A stretch of DNA of 64,000 nt. Source: JALYXI01 sp963716685 (GTDB lineage Bacteria > Acidobacteriota > Terriglobia > Bryobacterales > Bryobacteraceae). Positions 59,669 to 64,000 of the stretch are shown one piece after another. Position numbers and translations under genes: made by a program. The notes under the pieces are model-generated. The model made no database searches. It saw nothing but the letters and a program-made list of their open reading frames with translations, and was not told the origin of the DNA. The stretch lies in contig CAVQTR010000006.1 in NCBI GenBank assembly GCA_963716685.1, positions 1,208,616 to 1,272,615 of the forward strand, written 5' to 3'. Positions within the stretch are counted from its first letter, which is position 1, and each line of letters opens with the position of its first letter.

Positions 59669-61429
59669 ATGTTGCGGCAGAGGGCGCTCCAGGCAATCTT
59701 GTGGACACTGACCGGATTCGGCATCTTCTGGCTTCCCTATCGTGTTCCCGCGCCGATGTCCGGTGTCTGCTCGCTTTCCGCGGATGTGGGCTTCAATAAT
59801 CACGCAGCGGTTCTCGCGGCTGGCATCGGCCTGCTTCTGCTGACTGCCCTTCAGCTGGTAACAAACCGGTCCGCTCGGCCCACTACGGTCCCGAGCGAAG
59901 ATATGCACCGCGGGCTCGGCCGCATGTTCGTAGCACTGGCGCTGCTTCAGGGCACAATCGCTATCTACTTTTTCTGGCTCCTGCGCCACCAGTGGTACCT
60001 GGGCGAAGGCAACCAGTTCATCAACCGTCTCTATTACGTCCAGGAGCACCTGCTCCCCTACCGCGACTTCCAGTTCACCTACGGCCCGCCATTTCTGTAT
60101 ATCCCGTACGCTTTTCATCTGCTGTTCGGAATGTCGATGCGCTCGGCCTATTTCGTTGCCTTATACCTGTTCCAGTTTGCCGGCCTGTTCTTCCTCTTTT
60201 CCCTGCTGCGTCACGCAAAACCGTTCTCCCTCGCAGCGCGCTGGATTCTGCTGATCCTCGGGCTCCCGTACATCCTCGGAGTTTCGCTCGGCCTGCAATA
60301 CACGGCTGTGCGCTTTCTGGCGCCTTACGCCGCGCTCCTGGTCTGTGACCGCATATTGGGAAGCGCTGCCCCAGGCTTCGTGCGGCTCACGCTGATTACC
60401 GCCGCATCCATTTTCGCCATGTTTCTGATCTCCCCTGAAATGGGCCTAAGCTTCATCCCGGCGCTGCTGATCTATTTCTGGTTCAAAACCTCGCACAGCT
60501 TTGGTCAGATCGCCGGTGTGCTCTGCGGCCTGGGCCTTGCGACAACCATCGTCATGACTGCGCTGCGCGAACAGGTGGATTTGGTAGGCGGCTATTCCAG
60601 CGGTGGCGGAAGCTATCCGCTTCTGGCCTCTCCCTTCCTGCTGGTCTATTTATACTCCGTCCTCCGCCTGATTCCCCGCAGCGCGGCGGCCCTCCTCAGC
60701 AGAACCCCGCCCGCGATGCCGTTCCCCACTGCCCTGATGGCAGGCTTCGTCGTGCAGGCGGCGGCTCTGATTCCCGGTGCTCTTAGCCGGCCTCAGATCT
60801 GGGATGTATACGGTTACGGCACCGGCGTCCTGCTGCTGCTAATGCTGAGCCTGCGTCGCAACACATTAGCCAGCCGCATGTACCTGGCTGCAGCCGCGTT
60901 CACCTTCGTGATTCTGTTCCCCGTCGCGAGTTTCTTCCAGTACCGTCCGCTGATCGGCCTCGTGCGGGCTTCCGCCAGGCATTCGCGTGGCACGGATCCC
61001 GCGATTGCGGACTCCTCCGGCCTCGCTGCGTTCCACAGCCTGTGCGTGCCGTATGGCGAATCGCCTCTGCTCAAACTCCTGACCGGCAGCGGTAAGCTCT
61101 CCCCGGATTACTTCGATGGCAGGATTAATCTGCTCACCCCTCGCCAGGTCAAGCGCAAGATCGCCGACATCAGCCGGTGCCCTTACATCATCACTACGCC
61201 CGGCATGTTCAACATTCAGGACGAACGCGATCCGCGGCTCGCCGCCATGACCCAAAACTGGGTGAAGCTCACCTTTATGTACCCATTCGATGTCGATCTG
61301 AAAATCGACAGCTGCGGCCGCATGTTACTGCCGCTCTCGCAATACATCCGCACCCACTATTGCGAAACCCGGCAGCTCAGCGGCGGATATTCCGTCTACC
61401 GCATGTGCGCAGCCGCAGCCCGAAATTAA
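59669..61429 (+). CDS. polytopic membrane protein with periplasmic C-terminal domain, function unknown
   Basis: A 586-residue protein. About ten hydrophobic segments span residues 10-430 (AILWTLTGFGIFWLPYRV, LLLTALQLVTN). A C-terminal domain of about 150 residues holds several cysteines (SCGRMLLPL, HYCETRQLSG, YRMCAAA). The layout resembles GT-C glycosyltransferases, but I see no DxD or similar catalytic motif. The ATG has GGTAGG just upstream. It is a single gene between divergent and convergent neighbours, so it is probably transcribed alone; its 3' end overlaps the LytTR gene by four bases. I cannot assign a function. Confidence 0.7.
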   Translation: MLRQRALQAILWTLTGFGIFWLPYRVPAPMSGVCSLSADVGFNNHAAVLAAGIGLLLLTALQLVTNRSARPTTVPSEDMHRGLGRMFVALALLQGTIAIYFFWLLRHQWYLGEGNQFINRLYYVQEHLLPYRDFQFTYGPPFLYIPYAFHLLFGMSMRSAYFVALYLFQFAGLFFLFSLLRHAKPFSLAARWILLILGLPYILGVSLGLQYTAVRFLAPYAALLVCDRILGSAAPGFVRLTLITAASIFAMFLISPEMGLSFIPALLIYFWFKTSHSFGQIAGVLCGLGLATTIVMTALREQVDLVGGYSSGGGSYPLLASPFLLVYLYSVLRLIPRSAAALLSRTPPAMPFPTALMAGFVVQAAALIPGALSRPQIWDVYGYGTGVLLLLMLSLRRNTLASRMYLAAAAFTFVILFPVASFFQYRPLIGLVRASARHSRGTDPAIADSSGLAAFHSLCVPYGESPLLKLLTGSGKLSPDYFDGRINLLTPRQVKRKIADISRCPYIITTPGMFNIQDERDPRLAAMTQNWVKLTFMYPFDVDLKIDSCGRMLLPLSQYIRTHYCETRQLSGGYSVYRMCAAAARN

Positions 61430-62169
61430 ATCCCCATGGCCTGCGTCAGCTGACGCGCGCGGTCGCGGCTTACATCCAGTTCCACGCCGTTGCTCAGCTT
61501 CACGCGCCACGTCCCGGAGAACCACGGCACCAGTTCGCGGACGTGCTCCATGTTCACCAGCGTCCCCCGGCTGATTCGCCGAAAGCCGGAATCGGCGAGC
61601 ATTTCCTCTGCTTCGCCCACCGTCTTCTCAATCAGGAACCGTTCCTTGTCGGTATGCGCGAACACCAGCTTCTCTTCGATGGTGATGTGAAACACTTCGC
61701 TGAGCCCAAGCAGAATGATTCGCTTGCCGCGGTGCACCGCCAGGCGTGTCACCGGCACCGGACGTTCGCGCGCCATCAGCCCCATCACTTCGCGCATGGC
61801 GTCGCGGTATTCGGGTGCGGGGCTTTGGTTCAGGCGAGCCAGGGTCTGCCGTACGCGATGCGGCTGCACAGGCTTCAGAATGTAATCGAGCGCCTTCGCC
61901 TCAAACGCCTTGACCGCGAATTCGTCATACGCAGTAGCAAACACAATCGGCGGCGGCTGCGACAGATTGCGAACCACCTCAAAGCCGTTCATCCCCGGCA
62001 TCTCGATGTCCAGAAACACCACGCCCGGGGTCAATTCGTAGATCGCTTCCAGCGCTTCGAGGCCGTTGCAGGCTTCGCCCACCACCTCAATGCCGCTCTC
62101 CGCGTCCAGAATGCGTTTCAGGTGAACCCGCGCCAGTTCCTCGTCGTCCACAATCAGCGCGCGAATCAT
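61426..62169 (-). CDS. LytTR-family response regulator
   Basis: A 247-residue regulator. The receiver domain has the acidic pair in LIVDDEELARVHL, phospho-acceptor Asp54 in VFLDIEMPGMNGFE, Thr in VFATAYDEFAV and Lys in YILKPVQPHRV. From about residue 145 a LytTR DNA-binding domain follows (GKRIILLGLSEVFHITIEEK, then RGTLVNMEHVREL). It is coupled by ATGA (62169-62166) to the kinase upstream, so this is a complete two-component pair. LytTR regulators often control cell-surface or secretion genes. The target genes here are unknown. Confidence 0.95.
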   Translation of the reverse strand: MIRALIVDDEELARVHLKRILDAESGIEVVGEACNGLEALEAIYELTPGVVFLDIEMPGMNGFEVVRNLSQPPPIVFATAYDEFAVKAFEAKALDYILKPVQPHRVRQTLARLNQSPAPEYRDAMREVMGLMARERPVPVTRLAVHRGKRIILLGLSEVFHITIEEKLVFAHTDKERFLIEKTVGEAEEMLADSGFRRISRGTLVNMEHVRELVPWFSGTWRVKLSNGVELDVSRDRARQLTQAMGI

Positions 62170-63254
62170 AACGGAAGCACCAGACTGACCCGCAGCCGGT
62201 CGCCTCCACCCGGCGCGACCGCCACGTCCGCTGCCGCGCCCGCATGCAGCCGCAGCCGGTCACGGACGTTGGCCAGAGCATGGCCTTCACGAAAAAAATC
62301 CGCCGTAACCGGCTTATCGCCCGGACTGAAAACATCCACCGAGCACGTTTTGCCGTTGCGGTGAACCGCAATCTCCACACGTCCACCCTCAATCCGGTGA
62401 GCGATGCTGTGGCGAATCGCATTCTCCACCAACGGCTGCAGGCTCAGACCCGGCAGCAGAATATCGTGGAAATCCCCTTCGGGCATGGCCACCTGGAGCC
62501 GGCGGGAGAAGCGCGCCTGTTCCAGCTTGAGGTAATTCCCTACAAACGCCAGCTCCTGATCCAGCGTCACCTTCTCCGCCTGCGAGCATGCCAGCGTATA
62601 CCGGAACATATCCGCCAGATGGCTCACCACGTCCAGAGCGGCTTCCTGATCCATGGGAATCAGTGCGGAAAGCGTGTTCAGCGTGTTAAAGAAAAAATGC
62701 GGGTTGATTTGCGCCTGCAGCGCCGTGGCTTGTGCCTTCGCGGCCGCTTCTGCCAGCGCGCTCTCCCGAAGTTTTCCTTCCTGCAGCTTGTGCCTGATGC
62801 TGCCGATCACCAGCGCGATGACCGCGCCCGCAAGCGCTTCGAAGGCCAGCGTGGCTCCGAAATGGCCGGCCCAGCGCATATTCACCCCAGGCACCAGCGC
62901 GATCAGGCCGGAGGAAACAGTGAACCCCAGCATGCCTCCCAGTGCGCCCACCACGCCCGAGATGATCCTGCGATTGAAAACGGAATACTGCCCCATGAGG
63001 GGGCTCAAATAAAACCACGGCAGCCGGCAGGCGGTGTAAAAAGCGACGGAACTGACGCTCCCGCAGTAGGCCGACACGAAAACAAACTTCCAAAACGGCC
63101 GGAGCGCCGCGGCGGTGGGATGCAAGAACAGCAGTGCGAACGCCGCGGTACCAACAGGCCCCACCAGAGCGCCGAAAACGGCCACCCGCAGCAACATCTC
63201 CGGGTACTCCCGCAAAGAGGGCGGCCGGTCCTTGTTCCAGAAGAATCGCTTCAT
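62166..63254 (-). CDS. LytS/YpdA-type membrane histidine kinase
   Basis: A 362-residue kinase. The N-terminal half has about five transmembrane helices (LLRVAVFGALVGPVGTAAFALLF). The His_kinase domain follows with phospho-acceptor His in INPHFFFNTLNTLSALIP, the N box in LQPLVENAIRHSIAHRI and a G box in ALANVRDRLRLHAGAAADVAV. It has no recognisable sensor domain apart from the membrane part. It phosphorylates the LytTR regulator encoded next, to which it is coupled by ATGA. The signal is not evident. Confidence 0.93.
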   Translation of the reverse strand: MKRFFWNKDRPPSLREYPEMLLRVAVFGALVGPVGTAAFALLFLHPTAAALRPFWKFVFVSAYCGSVSSVAFYTACRLPWFYLSPLMGQYSVFNRRIISGVVGALGGMLGFTVSSGLIALVPGVNMRWAGHFGATLAFEALAGAVIALVIGSIRHKLQEGKLRESALAEAAAKAQATALQAQINPHFFFNTLNTLSALIPMDQEAALDVVSHLADMFRYTLACSQAEKVTLDQELAFVGNYLKLEQARFSRRLQVAMPEGDFHDILLPGLSLQPLVENAIRHSIAHRIEGGRVEIAVHRNGKTCSVDVFSPGDKPVTADFFREGHALANVRDRLRLHAGAAADVAVAPGGGDRLRVSLVLPL

Positions 63255-63324
63255 GCCTGCAGTGTCCCGCCGTGCGCCGGCGGGAACTACACATTCCAGA
63301 CGAATGGTTCGATTTCCGTTCCGA

Positions 63325-64000
63325 TCAGACCGTGACGGCGTCCATATTCACTTCCAGCACCTCGTCAAACAGGTCTTCGGGAAGCGTGATCCCGCTGATG
63401 CGAAGCCGGTCCAGAATTTTCGGCGTCACACCGGTGCCGCGGAACCGGCCCTGTACCTTGCCTGCATCGGTGATCCCGGTGCGCTCAAAGATGAAGATGT
63501 CCTGCAACTCGACATGGTCATCATGTGCGCCCAGCACTTCCGAAATCGCCATGATTTTGCGCGAGCCATCCTGCAGACGCGACACCTGCACCACCATCTT
63601 GATCGCGCTGGCCAGCTGCTGCAAAATCACGCGCGTAGGGATCTCAAGATCGGCCATCATCACCATGGTCTCCAGCCGCGAGAAAGCGTCTTTCGGCGTA
63701 TTCGCGTGAACCGTGCTCATCGATCCTTCGACGCCGGTATTCATCGCCTGCAGCATGTCCAGCGCTTCGGCGCCGCGGCACTCGCCAACGATGATGCGGT
63801 CTGGACGCATACGCAGAGCTGTGCGCAGCAGCTGCCGCTGATTGATGCCGCCCTCTTTGTTCAGATTCGGCGGCCGGGTTTCGAACTTCACCACATGCCG
63901 CTGCTGCAGCTGCAATTCGGCCGTATCTTCAATCGTCACAATGCGCTCGTCTTCCGGAATGAACCGCGACAGCGCATTCAGTGTCGTCGTTTTGCCGGAA
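63325..64000 (-). CDS. CpaF/TadA-type secretion ATPase, 5' end cut by window edge
   Basis: A frame open to base 64000 on the minus strand, whose N-terminus lies beyond the window. At the edge is SGKTTTLNALSRFIPEDERI, the end of Walker A (GxxxxGKT) and the following helix. Later come VTIEDTAELQLQQRHVV (Asp box), MRPDRIIVGECRGAEALDML (Walker B) and GSMSTVHANTPKDAFSRLETM (His box). These are the four motifs of the type II/IV secretion ATPase family in the CpaF/TadA branch. It powers pilus or Tad-type secretion. About 225 residues are visible, with a C-terminal domain after the His box. No pilin or tight-adherence neighbours are in view. Confidence 0.9.
   Translation of the reverse strand, partial: SGKTTTLNALSRFIPEDERIVTIEDTAELQLQQRHVVKFETRPPNLNKEGGINQRQLLRTALRMRPDRIIVGECRGAEALDMLQAMNTGVEGSMSTVHANTPKDAFSRLETMVMMADLEIPTRVILQQLASAIKMVVQVSRLQDGSRKIMAISEVLGAHDDHVELQDIFIFERTGITDAGKVQGRFRGTGVTPKILDRLRISGITLPEDLFDEVLEVNMDAVTV

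Noticed and set aside
1..64000. tRNA, rRNA, CRISPR arrays, IS elements, prophage, plasmid or replication-origin features
   Set aside because: No cloverleaf, spaced direct repeats, transposase or terminal inverted repeat pair, integrase or DnaA-box cluster was found by reading both strands.

Overview
The window looks like a chromosomal segment of a soil Acidobacteriota of the Solibacter/Bryobacter type (order Bryobacterales). This is inferred from high GC, secreted proteins that end in the Solibacter-type repeat domain (TIGR03437 style; 32900-33682, 33750-35183, 40945-44295), a VWFA-related acidobacterial protein with a Tat signal (37034-38047), and many secreted cytochrome, HEAT and TPR proteins. 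I saw no tRNA, rRNA, CRISPR array, transposase or phage gene.

Region 1 (1-13.9 kb, all minus strand) is the most unusual part. One tightly packed transcription unit starts with a NusG/RfaH-like antiterminator and a Wza-type export protein. It continues with a complete lasso-peptide set: RRE/PqqD protein, transglutaminase-like leader peptidase, Asn-synthetase-like cyclase, HPr-kinase-like tailoring enzyme, a 50-residue precursor with the strongest ribosome binding site of the unit, an ABC exporter and a nucleotidyltransferase. It then returns to exopolysaccharide genes: BY-type tyrosine kinase, O-antigen-ligase-like protein and glycosyltransferase. The peptide locus is therefore nested inside a polysaccharide locus. 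The precursor gene (8118-8270) and the first glycosyltransferase (1-1066, cut by the window edge) are short or edge genes that are easily missed.

Region 2 (14-21.7 kb) holds a cNMP-binding/DUF1003 membrane protein, a GT2 glycosyltransferase, two tandem secreted pectate-lyase-like beta-helix proteins, a GNAT acetyltransferase and an M24 aminopeptidase. Region 3 (21.7-30.2 kb, minus) is a five-gene unit: DUF4331-like protein, TPR protein, diheme c-type lipoprotein (possibly RoxA-like), GMC flavin oxidoreductase and alpha/beta hydrolase. It looks like an uncharacterised oxidative system. Region 4 (30.2-32.1 kb, plus) is accB-accC.

Region 5 (32-44.3 kb) holds secreted TIGR03437-type proteins and a minus-strand unit: cytochrome/Cu-monooxygenase-like protein, Zn-dependent phospholipase-C-like protein, VWFA protein, S24-like protein and MutY. 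A 1116-residue surface protein on the plus strand ends at a near-ideal intrinsic terminator. Region 6 (44.3-47 kb) is an MBOAT acyltransferase with a frameshifted SGNH hydrolase partner, followed by a noncoding gap and a secreted esterase. Region 7 (48.3-58.5 kb, minus) runs from an ECF sigma factor and its anti-sigma factor through HEAT and TPR proteins, periplasmic MsrA, a large membrane protein, a quinone oxidoreductase and a sensor kinase, with most junctions overlapping by four bases or separated by under 20. Region 8 (58.5-64 kb) holds a YVTN beta-propeller protein, a polytopic membrane protein, a LytTR/LytS two-component pair and the 3' end of a CpaF/TadA secretion ATPase.
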